The notes under the pieces are model-generated. The model searched no databases, was not told the origin of the DNA, and was given only the letters and a program-made list of their open reading frames with translations. The position numbers and the translations under genes were made by a program. DNA of 64,000 bases from Mucilaginibacter sp. (GTDB taxonomy: Bacteria > Bacteroidota > Bacteroidia > Sphingobacteriales > Sphingobacteriaceae): positions 1 to 64,000 of the forward strand of contig NZ_JAQBOC010000022.1 in NCBI RefSeq assembly GCF_028288225.1, written 5' to 3'. This document shows, one piece after another, positions 26,076-34,549 of this stretch (its first letter is position 1; each line of letters starts with the position of its first letter).

Positions 26076-26813
26076 TCAACCCACCATTAATTTTTGCTGT
26101 TTAACCATTTGTTTGCTGACCGATGTAAATTTACTGTCCAACCATTCGATTGTCCAATTGCCAGGCTGGCCGTTGCGTACCCGGAGCAATTCGACCTGCC
26201 AGCGCGGGAAACCCAGGCCGGGCAAACCATCTACCGGTTCACTTGGCAACGGTGTAATTTCCCACCTGGCAGCACAGGCTGTTGAACCCATTTTCTCCGA
26301 CTGGTTACGCAGGACAAAACCGGTCACATGACTTTGTTCAACGGCCAATTGTAAGCGGCGTGATTGTTTAAAGTCCATCTCCCGCAGTTCGCCGACTACC
26401 GCAGCCAGTCCCGCGCATTTTAATGCTTCCTCCATCACCCAAAGCACATCCTTATCTTTAGTGAGATTGACGAAGATTACCCGGTCAGGCTCAACGCCAA
26501 AGGCTTTGAGGGCTGAAGGGAACAGGTTTCCGGAAAGCCCGATCCATAAACAGGCACCGCCATTTCGCATCAGCACCGAAAGCAATCCGCTTACAAAGCC
26601 GCCGCAGGCAGTAGCCTGTTCCGTATTACCGCAGACCAGTTCATGTACCGCGCCTATTGGAAAAACGCCATTTGGAAAGGCAGCTTCCACCGGGCCCAGG
26701 CCAACCAGTTCCCGCGTACCGGCAGGTGGCTGCCTGTAGCCCTCCCATTGCAAAATGTCCTTTTGCAACCGGCTGATGAGTTCTTTTCTATCGGGCGCAG
26801 CGGTCATTATCAT
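26076..26813 (-). CDS. imuA: ImuA, RecA/SulA-like mutasome protein
   Basis: A 245-residue protein of the Bacteroidota ImuA type, a diverged RecA-fold protein. GAVHELVCGNTEQATACGGF and GACLWIGLSGNLFPSALKAF match the family core, and no intact Walker A motif is visible, which is usual for ImuA. In other bacteria ImuA regulates access of the mutasome to RecA filaments. It is the first gene of the operon; the 19-bp motif at 26841 lies 28-46 bases before its start. The start could also be the ATG two codons later. Confidence 0.88.
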   Translation of the reverse strand: MIMTAAPDRKELISRLQKDILQWEGYRQPPAGTRELVGLGPVEAAFPNGVFPIGAVHELVCGNTEQATACGGFVSGLLSVLMRNGGACLWIGLSGNLFPSALKAFGVEPDRVIFVNLTKDKDVLWVMEEALKCAGLAAVVGELREMDFKQSRRLQLAVEQSHVTGFVLRNQSEKMGSTACAARWEITPLPSEPVDGLPGLGFPRWQVELLRVRNGQPGNWTIEWLDSKFTSVSKQMVKQQKLMVG

Positions 26814-26840
26814 TAATTATAGATCGGACAGTAAAATTAA

Positions 26841-26859
26841 TGCTAAAAATATTAGTATT
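26841..26859. promoter_or_regulatory. Putative damage-response operator upstream of imuA
   Basis: TGCTAAAAATATTAGTATT, containing the inverted repeat CTAA-N5-TTAG. Exactly the same 19 bases occur at 28442-28460 upstream of the alkB operon although flanking bases differ. Both copies lie in promoter position of DNA-repair genes, so a shared repressor site (LexA-like function) is inferred. The regulator is not in this window. Confidence 0.6.
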
Positions 26860-27294
26860 CACTATGTTTTTTAAATTATTTAAAGCAAGTGTTAATGGGG
26901 GAGAGACTTGGAATGAATGCGGGGCAATTTATTGAAACAGGCCGATGGCTCAGCCGCTTTAAATTATTTGGTAAATACTTACCAGTCTGGCGTTAATTAT
27001 ACATAAATAAACGAGTATGCACGGCAAGCGTTAAGATTTGAGCGAAGACTGGAATTTGCGATGGAAAGATATCATTTCTTCGACCTTCATTAATAATTGT
27101 TAATCATATATATTATGTGTAAATTTATTATAACAATTAACCTAAGTGATAATATTTTATGGCAGTTAGAATTTTAGACATTTATTTTGTCCTTACCTGG
27201 GCCCTTTTATTGAAGATAATTAAGCTGTTTGCCACCAGGTAAGAAACGCCACCAGATCAAATAAATCTCTATCTCACATTAAAACTTAAGCAAT
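26860..27294. other. Intergenic region with only short unsupported frames
   Basis: 435 AT-rich bases between the imu operon promoter and a lipoprotein gene. A 27-codon frame (27159-27242, MAVRILDIYFVLTWALLLKI) is hydrophobic but has no supporting context. The region probably holds the lipoprotein promoter. Confidence 0.4.
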
Positions 27295-28080
27295 ATGAAT
27301 AAGATTTTAATTTATGCAGCTTTACTAAGTTGCTTGATTTTAGGATGTAAGAAAAAAGAAAACTCATCTAAGGCGGGCCAGGCAGGTGTATATGAGCTTG
27401 AAAAACAAGTGATCACTGGCAGAGGCAAAGACTCTACGATTAAGAGAACTCAAATTAAAATTTATACAGATCGTTACTTTATGTATGCCAGTATGGTGCC
27501 TGATTCATCTGTTGGATTTGGTGTTGGCACCTATACGCTTGACTCAGGTAACAGAATTACGGAACGCAGTATTTATACCAGCAGAGCGCTTGACTCATCC
27601 CTAACTTATAAGCTTGAAATTACGGGAAAACCCAACGGTTATATCCAGAGTATTCCGGACTATACTACAGCAAAAGGTGTAAAATATGTGTTGAAAGAAG
27701 ACTATAAAAAATTGGCATCAGGTGATACCTCTATACTTGATGGTTTGTGGAAAATGGAAAAAACTTATACAATAAAAGGCAAGGATACTATAGCAACGAA
27801 AGTAAGGCAGTATAAAATATTCTGGGGAGGGCATTTTATCTTCATACACAGGTTCCCTCAGGATAAGGCAGAAACCAAATTTAAAAATGGTTTTGGTACC
27901 GGGGTATTTACTTTTAAGGATGATATGCTTAGGGAGGAAGAGCAAATATCAAACTACGCTCTTCTTCGCAACCATAAATTTGCTATTAAGATCACATTAA
28001 ATGGCAATGACGAATATACCCAGGTGATCAACGGTGCTAATGATGAACAATCTGTGGAAATATACAAACGGGTCAAGTAA
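27295..28080 (+). CDS. Lipoprotein with internally duplicated beta-rich domain
   Basis: A 261-residue protein with a lipoprotein signal (lipobox LILGC, Cys at about residue 18) and a Lys-rich start of the mature chain. The mature part appears to be two copies of one ~110-residue beta-rich module: GVYELEKQVITGRGKDSTIK and GLWKMEKTYTIKGKDTIATK begin equivalent halves, and GFGVGTYTLDSG is echoed by GFGTGVFTFKDD. This looks lipocalin-like, but no function is known. It is inserted between the imuA gene and a decayed imuA copy. Confidence 0.7.
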   Translation: MNKILIYAALLSCLILGCKKKENSSKAGQAGVYELEKQVITGRGKDSTIKRTQIKIYTDRYFMYASMVPDSSVGFGVGTYTLDSGNRITERSIYTSRALDSSLTYKLEITGKPNGYIQSIPDYTTAKGVKYVLKEDYKKLASGDTSILDGLWKMEKTYTIKGKDTIATKVRQYKIFWGGHFIFIHRFPQDKAETKFKNGFGTGVFTFKDDMLREEEQISNYALLRNHKFAIKITLNGNDEYTQVINGANDEQSVEIYKRVK

Positions 28081-28139
28081 AAATTTCTTATTTTAAAAAG
28101 GTGTCTAAAAAGGCGGCCTTTGCTGATTTTATTAACCAT

Positions 28140-28412
28140 TCACAAGGTTCCCGAAAAGCCAGCTCCATAAACAGGCTTTGTTATTTTGCATCACCACCGA
28201 AAGCAATGCACTAACAAAGCCGCCACAGGCCGTAGCATGCTCCGTATACTGCATATCAGCTTTGTGCCGTATCTAATGGAAAAATGCCCATTTGGAAAAA
28301 TAGCTTCGACTGAGCCAATCAACTGCTGTGTACCGGCTTGAGCGGTTTATAGCCTTTCCAAAGCAAAATGTCCTTTCGCAGCCGGCTGATCATATCTCTT
28401 TTGGTATCAGGC
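28140..28412 (-). pseudogene. Decayed duplicate of the imuA 5' region
   Basis: These bases match the intact imuA gene (about 26521-26795) on the same strand with many substitutions and small indels. Shared blocks include CCATAAACAGGC, CACCGAAAGCAAT, ACAAAGCCGCC, CAAAATGTCCTTT and GCCGGCTGAT in the same order. The frame is broken in several places and only the 5' part of the gene is present. The identical 19-bp operator lies just upstream (28442), so the promoter was duplicated or retained with it. It now sits back to back with the alkB operon. Confidence 0.8.
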
Positions 28413-28441
28413 AAACACTTTCAATTAGGACTATAAATATG

Positions 28442-28460
28442 TGCTAAAAATATTAGTATT
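28442..28460. promoter_or_regulatory. Second copy of the putative damage-response operator
   Basis: TGCTAAAAATATTAGTATT, identical over 19 bases to 26841-26859. It lies 40 bases before the first gene of the alkB operon on the plus strand, and in promoter position of the dead imuA copy on the minus strand. Conservation in a setting where flanking sequence has drifted points to selection for alkB control. Confidence 0.6.
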
Positions 28461-28499
28461 TTATATAAAAAATTACAAAATATTTTCGACTTTTGTTTA

Positions 28500-28775
28500 A
28501 TGATGATGAGTAACGCTTATTTAGTTAACAATGCAAGAGCCTGGGTAAAGCGCAAAAACGGCCCTGATAAGGTCATCCGCATCGTATTGGATTTGGAAAG
28601 TAAGGACGCGGAACTTTGTTATCGATTATTTACAGCCTATGATGAGAAGCCGGACTACATGGGCAGGATATTATTTGATGTGCAGGGTTTTTGGATATAT
28701 GACGGCGATATACTCATTGTTGCCGAACAGGAACAGGTGGCAAAGTTTATCATAAATTACGTGGAGGTATTATAA
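28500..28775 (+). CDS. Small conserved-looking protein coupled to alkB
   Basis: A 91-residue protein without recognised domain, beginning at one of three consecutive ATG codons (28500, 28503, 28506). It alternates beta and helical stretches (KVIRIVLDLESKDAELCYRL; GRILFDVQGFWIYDGDILIV) and ends in a helix (EQVAKFIINYVEVL). Its stop overlaps the alkB start (TAATG), so the two are translationally coupled and probably act in one response. The 19-bp operator lies 40 bases upstream. Confidence 0.65.
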   Translation: MMMSNAYLVNNARAWVKRKNGPDKVIRIVLDLESKDAELCYRLFTAYDEKPDYMGRILFDVQGFWIYDGDILIVAEQEQVAKFIINYVEVL

Positions 28776-29383
28776 TGGAACAGTTGAGCATTTTTGCGGA
28801 AGCAGGACAAAGCAAAGGATTGCCCAAAGAATTACTGGAATACAGGCCGGGTTTATTCGATCAGGCAGAAAGTGATGAGTTATTGCATCAATTTATAACA
28901 GAAGCACCCTGGAAGCAAACCGTGAAAAAAATGTATGACAAGGAAGTGATCACACCCCGGCTTACTGCCTGGTACGGCGACCCTGGCACCGATTATTCTG
29001 CCGCGGGGGAAGTGTCAAATCCGGTACCCTGGACACCTGAATTGCTAATGATCAAAAATAAGGTAGAGCCATTCGCAGGCATCCAATTCAACAGCGTATT
29101 ATTAAATTATTATCGCGACGGCAATGATTCTGTCGCCTGGCATAGCGACCGCGAAAGCGTTCTCGGCAAAAACCCGATCATCGCTTCGGTAAGTTTCGGA
29201 CAGGTCAGAAGTTTTGACATCCGCAATAAGGCCGATCACAGGGAGAAATATTCCGTCAGGCTGGAACACGGCTCATTCCTGCTTATGAAAGCGGGCTTAC
29301 AAGAACATTGGGATCACCGGATTGCTAAATCTATAAAACCCATGAAAGCGCGGATTAATTTAACATTCAGAATAGTTATCTGA
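28775..29383 (+). CDS. alkB: AlkB-type alpha-ketoglutarate-dependent DNA repair dioxygenase
   Basis: A 202-residue Fe(II)/2-oxoglutarate dioxygenase that removes alkyl groups from damaged bases by oxidation. The metal triad is visible: His123 and Asp125 in VAWHSDRE and His181 in HWDHRI. The 2-oxoglutarate-binding arginine is in ARINLTFR. FNSVLLNYYRDGNDSV is the usual substrate-side motif. The spacing (HxD, 56 residues, H) equals that of E. coli AlkB. It follows the small coupled gene and shares the putative operator with the imu operon. Confidence 0.93.
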   Translation: MEQLSIFAEAGQSKGLPKELLEYRPGLFDQAESDELLHQFITEAPWKQTVKKMYDKEVITPRLTAWYGDPGTDYSAAGEVSNPVPWTPELLMIKNKVEPFAGIQFNSVLLNYYRDGNDSVAWHSDRESVLGKNPIIASVSFGQVRSFDIRNKADHREKYSVRLEHGSFLLMKAGLQEHWDHRIAKSIKPMKARINLTFRIVI

Positions 29384-29423
29384 TCAACCTGTTTAGGTTA
29401 CTTTAAAAATTAATTTTGAAACC

Positions 29424-30113
29424 ATGACCGATCCCGTATTGCCCGTTTCCTGTCTTGATTTTATGCGCACACTGAAAACGCATAATAACCGCGAATGGTT
29501 CGCTGAACATAAAGAAGCTTATCAAAAAGAATTTGATTATGTTGAAAGCTTTGTCCATATATTGCTACAGCATTTGAATACACACGATGTGATCGAAACG
29601 CCTACCGGCAAGAAGAGCCTTTACCGCATTTATCGCGACATCCGCTTTTCTAAGGATAAAACCCCCTTCAGCACTTATTGGGGTGGCCGTTTCCGCCGTG
29701 CAGGTAAACAACGGCGGGGTGGTTACTATTACCATTTGGAGCCTGGAGATAAGAGTTTTGTGTTGGGTGGCTTCTGGGGGCCAGATGCGCAGGATCTGAA
29801 AATGATCCGGGATGATATTGCTTTTGATCATTTGCCGCTGAGGGCTATTTTAAATAGTGAGGCATTTATTTCAACCTTTGGTGTTTTACAGGGCGAAAAG
29901 TTGAAGACCCGGCCCAAAGGCTATGATCCGGCGCATGAGGCCATCGATTTATTGCGATATAAGCAATTCCTGATCATCCGCCGCTTTACGGATGAGGAAG
30001 TGTTAAGCGGAAATTTCTTTGAAAGTGCCTGCCGGGCTTTTAAAAACATGCGACCCTTCTTTGATTATATAAGCGAGGTGCTGACTACTGATATGAACGG
30101 GGTTCCCGGTTAA
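29424..30113 (+). CDS. DUF2461 family protein
   Basis: A 229-residue protein with the DUF2461 signature: DFMRTLKTHNNREWFAEHKE at the start, KSLYRIYRDIRFSKDKTPFS in the middle, and YYYHLEPGDKSFVLGGFWGP. The family is widespread and uncharacterised. It lies 40 bases after alkB on the same strand and may belong to the same transcript, which would suggest a stress or repair link; that link is inference from position. Confidence 0.88.
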   Translation: MTDPVLPVSCLDFMRTLKTHNNREWFAEHKEAYQKEFDYVESFVHILLQHLNTHDVIETPTGKKSLYRIYRDIRFSKDKTPFSTYWGGRFRRAGKQRRGGYYYHLEPGDKSFVLGGFWGPDAQDLKMIRDDIAFDHLPLRAILNSEAFISTFGVLQGEKLKTRPKGYDPAHEAIDLLRYKQFLIIRRFTDEEVLSGNFFESACRAFKNMRPFFDYISEVLTTDMNGVPG

Positions 30114-30115
30114 AT

Positions 30116-30421
30116 TTAAACCGGCCTGATCGTCGCGACCGTATTGATAAACTCACCGTCGGGATGTGTCCAGTTCATATATACGGCTCCCTTTTCATGA
30201 TCCTGGATCTGAGTGATCGTATTCCCATTTTTTTCTTTCCAGTTAAGCATCCAGATAGCAGGCCGTATCTCGGTTAATTTAATTTTGACCGTTTCAGTTT
30301 CGTTCATTTGCTTGCCGTCTTTTTCTGTGATGGTAAAGGTCAGCCTGGTTTCGCTTTCTGTCTCTAATATGGCTTTGGCCATGCCGAAGTCTATTAAATA
30401 TTTGTTCCCGATGATATCCAT
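30116..30421 (-). CDS. MoaF-related small protein
   Basis: A 101-residue beta-rich protein resembling the MoaF N-terminal/lipocalin-like family: YLIDFGMAKAILETESETRL, KIKLTEIRPAIWMLNWKEKN and TITQIQDHEKGAVYMNW in the family's order. Homologues of the family bind small molecules, but the ligand is unknown here. It is convergent with the DUF2461 gene, with two bases between them. Confidence 0.7.
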   Translation of the reverse strand: MDIIGNKYLIDFGMAKAILETESETRLTFTITEKDGKQMNETETVKIKLTEIRPAIWMLNWKEKNGNTITQIQDHEKGAVYMNWTHPDGEFINTVATIRPV

Positions 30422-30722
30422 AATTAAGCTAACATTTTATGGCCTGTTTAGTTTACACCTATCTTTATATTATGTTACAAAATCGTGTCGGTTCGCAGGG
30501 AATATCATCAAAACAAGCGCCACCCCGCAACTATTAAAAAATGACCGGCGACGACTTTAACCGGCAAAAAAACAAACGTGACTTAAACTAATTCAGCCCG
30601 TTTGATAAGATCCAGCGAAAAGCTCGTTCCGCAGGGAACGAATCAGCCGAAAATTCCGCTTTCAATAAGGTGACCTGCACAATCCCGATGGAATTTGTGG
30701 TTTCCGGTAACCCAATGAGCTC
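30422..30722. other. Intergenic region without recognisable gene
   Basis: 301 bases between two minus-strand genes. A short inverted pair (AGCTCGTTCCGCAGGGAACGA, stem TCGTTCC/GGAACGA) at about 30622 could be a weak hairpin after the kinase gene. Nothing else stands out. Confidence 0.35.
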
Positions 30723-31817
30723 TTACTTAAGGCCATATACCGGAAGCGTAAAGTAAAAGCAGGTTCCAGTTTGTGAATCGTTTTCCTGCACCCCAATGAG
30801 CCCGCCATGCCGGATTATGATCTCAGCGCTTAAGAATAAGCCGATGCCAAAACCCGGTATGTTTTTTGGCGTGGTGGTTGCGCGATAAAACTTTTTAAAT
30901 ACTTTCTGATGTTCACTCGCTGCCAAACCAATGCCATAATCTTTAACTACCACTTTGACTTCATTGTTATGCGTTTCGATAGCCACTTCCACATTCTTAC
31001 ATTCGGGAGAATATTTGACGGCGTTATTAACCAGGTTGGTTAAAACCTGCCCGATGCGGTACCGGTCCGCAAACACAAGACTATCTATGTTTGTAGTGGA
31101 TACTTGTATCCTGTAATCAGGATTGATCAGCATGGCATTACCGGCAATTTCTTCGCCAAGCGCATTCAGATCGAAATAATCTTTAGCTAACCTGATCTGG
31201 TTGGAGTATAAGTTAACGGGGTCAGCCATTTCATTTAATAACCTGGTGATCCGCTCTACAGAACCCAAAGCTCTTTTAGCCACCTGGGCAATTTTTTCAT
31301 TGCCCAGGCCCGCAATAAAACGGTCCAAAAGCTGCAGATAGCCTTTTACTGCTGAAAGTGGCGTTTTTAGTTCATGGGTGGTTACATTAAACAGTTCGTC
31401 CCTTAAAAGCTCAAGGTCTTTCTTTTCGGTAATATCTACCATTGTTCCGATGATACGGCAGGGAACTTCAGCTTCAAAAAGAACCGTGCCCTTCGCATCG
31501 ATCCAATGAATACTTTGATCGCTATGCCGGACGCGGTACTCTAAGCTATAAATGCCATCAGTTGATTGTATCGCTTTGATGATAGCTTCGGGCATTAATG
31601 GCCGGTCTTCAGGTAATATGCACTTCAATAACGTATCATAATCCAGCAGATCATCTATCAATATTCCGATATTGGTTTTACACTTGGAAGTGCAATTCAA
31701 CTTATAATTGTTCAGATCAAGTTCCCAGAAACCTAACTGAACCTGGTTAAGCGCAATGCTGAAATGTTCCTGTGTTACTTCAAAGGTTTGTTCTTTATAA
31801 CGTAAAGCTGATGGCAT
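30723..31817 (-). CDS. PAS domain-containing sensor histidine kinase
   Basis: A 364-residue cytosolic kinase without membrane segments. A PAS/PAC domain covers about residues 15-135 (ALNQVQLGFWELDLNNYKLN... CRIIGTMVDITEKKDLELL). The dimerisation domain has the phosphorylated His148 in TTHELKTPLSAVKGY. The ATPase domain shows N box LTNLVNNAVKYSP, G1 KDYGIGLAASE and G2 PGFGIGLFLS. There is no response regulator next to it. A second kinase gene lies 90 bases upstream on the same strand, so the two may form a signalling pair. Confidence 0.9.
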   Translation of the reverse strand: MPSALRYKEQTFEVTQEHFSIALNQVQLGFWELDLNNYKLNCTSKCKTNIGILIDDLLDYDTLLKCILPEDRPLMPEAIIKAIQSTDGIYSLEYRVRHSDQSIHWIDAKGTVLFEAEVPCRIIGTMVDITEKKDLELLRDELFNVTTHELKTPLSAVKGYLQLLDRFIAGLGNEKIAQVAKRALGSVERITRLLNEMADPVNLYSNQIRLAKDYFDLNALGEEIAGNAMLINPDYRIQVSTTNIDSLVFADRYRIGQVLTNLVNNAVKYSPECKNVEVAIETHNNEVKVVVKDYGIGLAASEHQKVFKKFYRATTTPKNIPGFGIGLFLSAEIIIRHGGLIGVQENDSQTGTCFYFTLPVYGLK

Positions 31818-31907
31818 AAGAATGGATAAGAAGGGTCAAGCAAACAATATACGTAATTGTTTATGTATTTAGTGTCATTTATTTAAGTACATACTTAACT
31901 GGCGATA

Positions 31908-33416
31908 TCAGTTAAGCACGAGATGATCTAAAGGTAAGCTAAAACAAAAGCTGCTGCCTTTTCCTGGTTTGCTTTCGATTGAAAAGGTTCCATTGTGCTT
32001 TTTAATGATCTCGGATGCAATATATAGGCCAAGGCCCACACCCTGGTAAAGCATTGCTGTTTTACTAACCCGGTAAAATCGCTGGAATAGTTGATCGATA
32101 TCTTCTTTTGCGATACCTATTCCAAAATCCTCGACATGAACTATAACGTGACCTGCATCTATTTTCGCTTTCACAATAACCTGGTTAGCATCAGGAGAAT
32201 ATTTGATGGCATTGTTCAGCAGGTTGATCAGCACCTGTTCTATCCGGAACTGATCACCAGTATAAAGCAGGTCAATGGAATTTTCAAGCAGGATCTCATG
32301 TTTGCCGGAGATCAGTTGCACATTGGAAATACTGTTTGTCAGCGCGTCTGAAAAATAGAACGCGGCGATATTAAGATCTATTTGCCCTGAATTGATCTTG
32401 GTTACGTCTAATAAATCAGCTATCAGTTTTTCCAGGCGTTTAATGCTATGGTTCGCGTTGACAATAAAAGGATAAGTTTTATCAGTCTTGTCTGTTTTTT
32501 TTTCCAGGAGCTGATTGATGGCCTTAATATTGGTCAACGGTGTCTTGAATTCATGACTAACCATGTTAAAAAACTCATCTTTCTTTGCTTCCGCCGCTGC
32601 CCTTCTTTCTTTCTCCTGCTTTTGAACCAATACCTCCCGGTTGGCAATGATTAGTTCGGCAGCCCTTTTCCCTTTTTCTTCATCCTGGAAATCCAATTCC
32701 TTAAGGGCGGTAATTAACTCCGCTGCCCGTTTTTCTTTCTCTTCGTCCTGGAAGTCCAATTCGATATTTGCTATAATTAGCTCAGCGGCGCGCTTTCCTT
32801 TTTCCTGGTTTTGAAAGACGAGTTCTTTGTTAGCGATGATCAGTTCTGTTGCGCGCTTTTCTTTTTCGAGGTTTTGGAAGATCAGTTCTTTGTTGGCGAT
32901 GATCAGTTCGGCGGCCAGTTTTTCTTTTAAATGATTTTGTAAGACCAGCTCTTTGTTAGCGATAATTAATTCCGCGGCGCGTTTCTCCTTTTCCTGGTTT
33001 TGAAAGATCAGTTCGGTATTGGCTAAGATCAGCTCGGCGGCACGTATTTCCCTCTCCCGGTTTTGCAGATTCAGCTGGGTATAGGCAATAACCAGTTCCG
33101 CCGCGCGCTTTTCTTTTTCGGAATTTTGAAAGACCAGCTCCCTGCTGGCGATAATTAACTCCGCTGCCCGCTTTGCTTTCTCTTCATTTTGAAAATCCAG
33201 TTCCTTGTTGGCAATGATCAGCTCCCGGGCTCGTTTTAGCTTCTCTTCATTTTGAAAATCCAGCTCGATATTGGCAATGATCAGTTCTGCGGCACGTTTC
33301 CCTTTTTCTTTATTTTGGAAGTCCAACTCGATATTAGCGAGGTTGAGTTCAGCAGCCAGTTTTTCTTTTTCCTGGCGGACAATGACAAGCTGGTCCATTA
33401 AATTTTTGGTATCCAT
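31908..33416 (-). CDS. Sensor histidine kinase with twelve 21-residue coiled-coil repeats
   Basis: A 502-residue kinase with no membrane segment and no PAS or GAF domain. Residues 20-271 are twelve tandem 21-residue units (consensus start RAAELIIANKEL, end FQNQEKEK), three heptads each, predicting one continuous coiled coil of about 250 residues. This runs straight into the HisKA domain (His288 in VSHEFKTPLTNIKAI) and HATPase (N box LINLLNNAIKYSP, G1 VEDFGIGIAKED, G2 QGVGLGLYIAS). Similar ELIIANKEL coils occur in Bacteroidota kinases. The repeat number probably varies between strains. The signal sensed is unknown. Confidence 0.9.
   Translation of the reverse strand: MDTKNLMDQLVIVRQEKEKLAAELNLANIELDFQNKEKGKRAAELIIANIELDFQNEEKLKRARELIIANKELDFQNEEKAKRAAELIIASRELVFQNSEKEKRAAELVIAYTQLNLQNREREIRAAELILANTELIFQNQEKEKRAAELIIANKELVLQNHLKEKLAAELIIANKELIFQNLEKEKRATELIIANKELVFQNQEKGKRAAELIIANIELDFQDEEKEKRAAELITALKELDFQDEEKGKRAAELIIANREVLVQKQEKERRAAAEAKKDEFFNMVSHEFKTPLTNIKAINQLLEKKTDKTDKTYPFIVNANHSIKRLEKLIADLLDVTKINSGQIDLNIAAFYFSDALTNSISNVQLISGKHEILLENSIDLLYTGDQFRIEQVLINLLNNAIKYSPDANQVIVKAKIDAGHVIVHVEDFGIGIAKEDIDQLFQRFYRVSKTAMLYQGVGLGLYIASEIIKKHNGTFSIESKPGKGSSFCFSLPLDHLVLN
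32604..33359 (-). repeat. Twelve tandem 63-bp coding repeats
   Basis: Twelve copies of a 63-bp unit encoding the 21-residue coil module of the kinase gene. Copies differ at many positions, mostly in Ala/Glu/Leu-preserving ways, so the array is old enough to have diverged but could still expand or contract by recombination. Confidence 0.88.
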
Positions 33417-33778
33417 AAGGGTTGCCGGGGCAACTGTTGATTAATGACGATGAATTTTAAAATCGGATTATACAATAGTACACATTAAACGTTGTAATTC
33501 TTAACCCGAATCAATACAATACAATAATCACTCCAATAAACTACATTATCATATGCCCGGGTTTAAATCAGGCTTTGGCTTTTGCTGCAATTACTGATAA
33601 TGACGGCATACCAGGTTCCCGATCGTAATAAAAATAAACTTTGGAAACCATTTATTAAATAAATTGTTTTGTGAGAAAGTTGTGAAGGGAAAATGAGCTT
33701 CGCTATTGCTGTTTTAGAAAGTTCGGGCTTATTGTACATTTTCACATGTGGTTTTGTCCTTTTTAAATAAATCATCTT
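33417..33778. other. Intergenic region between divergent genes
   Basis: 362 AT-rich bases upstream of both the kinase gene (minus) and the dodecin gene (plus). Promoters for both presumably lie here; no frame or RNA structure is convincing. Confidence 0.4.
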
Positions 33779-33991
33779 ATGTCAGTAGTAAAAGTGGTTG
33801 AAATAATGGCCGGTTCTCCTACAAGTTGGGAGGACGCTGCGCAAAAGGCTGTAGCAGAGGCAGCAAAAACATTGCATAATATACGTTCCTTTTATATTAA
33901 GGAACACCATGCTTCAGTTGAAAACGGAAAAATTACAGAGTACCGTATTACGGGTAAGCTGGCCTTTGAACTTGATCATGGTGCAAAATAG
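33779..33991 (+). CDS. Dodecin family flavin-binding protein
   Basis: A 70-residue protein of the dodecin type, small proteins that assemble into hollow dodecamers and store flavins. SVVKVVEIMAGSPTSWEDAA at the start and VAEAAKTLHNIRSFYIKEHH in the middle fit the beta-alpha-beta-beta fold with the flavin-stacking Trp at about residue 17. It stands as a single gene in a group of stress-type small-protein genes. Confidence 0.9.
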   Translation: MSVVKVVEIMAGSPTSWEDAAQKAVAEAAKTLHNIRSFYIKEHHASVENGKITEYRITGKLAFELDHGAK

Positions 33992-34089
33992 AGCTATAGT
34001 TCATCTAAGTAAGGAGTGAACCGTTTAGCAAACAGGCAATCAACGCGGCCTCATGCGGCTCGGGTTAGTACATTGTGGCCCTGGCTATC

Positions 34090-34305
34090 CGTTTTCGACG
34101 TGCTGGCTTTGTTCTGTAATATCGCGTAAAAAACAGTTTACCCTAGTGACGCCCTGTTTATGCTCACGGATAGGGTTAAAGCTCAGTTCCCCGAACCAGA
34201 CAACTGGATCAGATGCAAGTTTTAGACGCAAGCTATCTTCGGTTGTCAGGCCGTTGAATATTTTTTATGGATGATGTTTAACAGATTTTCTCCGGGTATT
34301 TCCAT
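34090..34305 (-). pseudogene. PAS/PAC domain remnant of a sensor kinase gene
   Basis: The minus strand encodes TTEDSLRLKLASDPVVWFGE, then LSFNPIREHKQGVTRVNCFL and RDITEQSQHVE, the C-terminal half of a PAS domain ending in the PAC motif. Just upstream, in another frame, MEIPGENLLNIIHKK looks like the preceding part. Stops follow after VENG and the kinase domain is missing. A decayed kinase gene related to its neighbours is the simplest reading. Confidence 0.5.
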
Positions 34306-34328
34306 TTGAATTTTTTAAGGTCACCTGT

Positions 34329-34526
34329 TTACCGGACGCCATGGCCCTTCTCCTGCCAATAAATCAATTCAATATATATTTTATTGAAAATAGCCAATTC
34401 AGTTCTTTTCTTTTCCAGTTGCTCCGCACGCTCCTTTTCATCCACCCCGGCCGCAAAGGAGAGGTAGCCGATAATATAACCGGTACCGGAATTGATAAAC
34501 TCGTAGTGAATAAGCGCATCTTTCAT
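34329..34526 (-). CDS. Small hypothetical protein
   Basis: A 65-residue frame (start MKDALIHYEFINSGTGYIIG, charged helix EKERAEQLEKKRTELAIF in the second half). The composition looks protein-like, but there is no known family, and the surrounding region is decayed. An ATG four codons upstream is also possible. Confidence 0.35.
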   Translation of the reverse strand: MKDALIHYEFINSGTGYIIGYLSFAAGVDEKERAEQLEKKRTELAIFNKIYIELIYWQEKGHGVR

Positions 34527-34549
34527 GTGTAAGATCAAATGGTGTATAA

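Noticed and set aside
27159..27242. 27-codon hydrophobic frame between imuA and the lipoprotein gene
   Set aside because: Too short, with no ribosome-binding site, terminator or family to support it.
32604..33359. Regular repeats that could suggest a CRISPR array
   Set aside because: The units are contiguous 63-bp coding repeats without spacers and remain in frame in a kinase gene.
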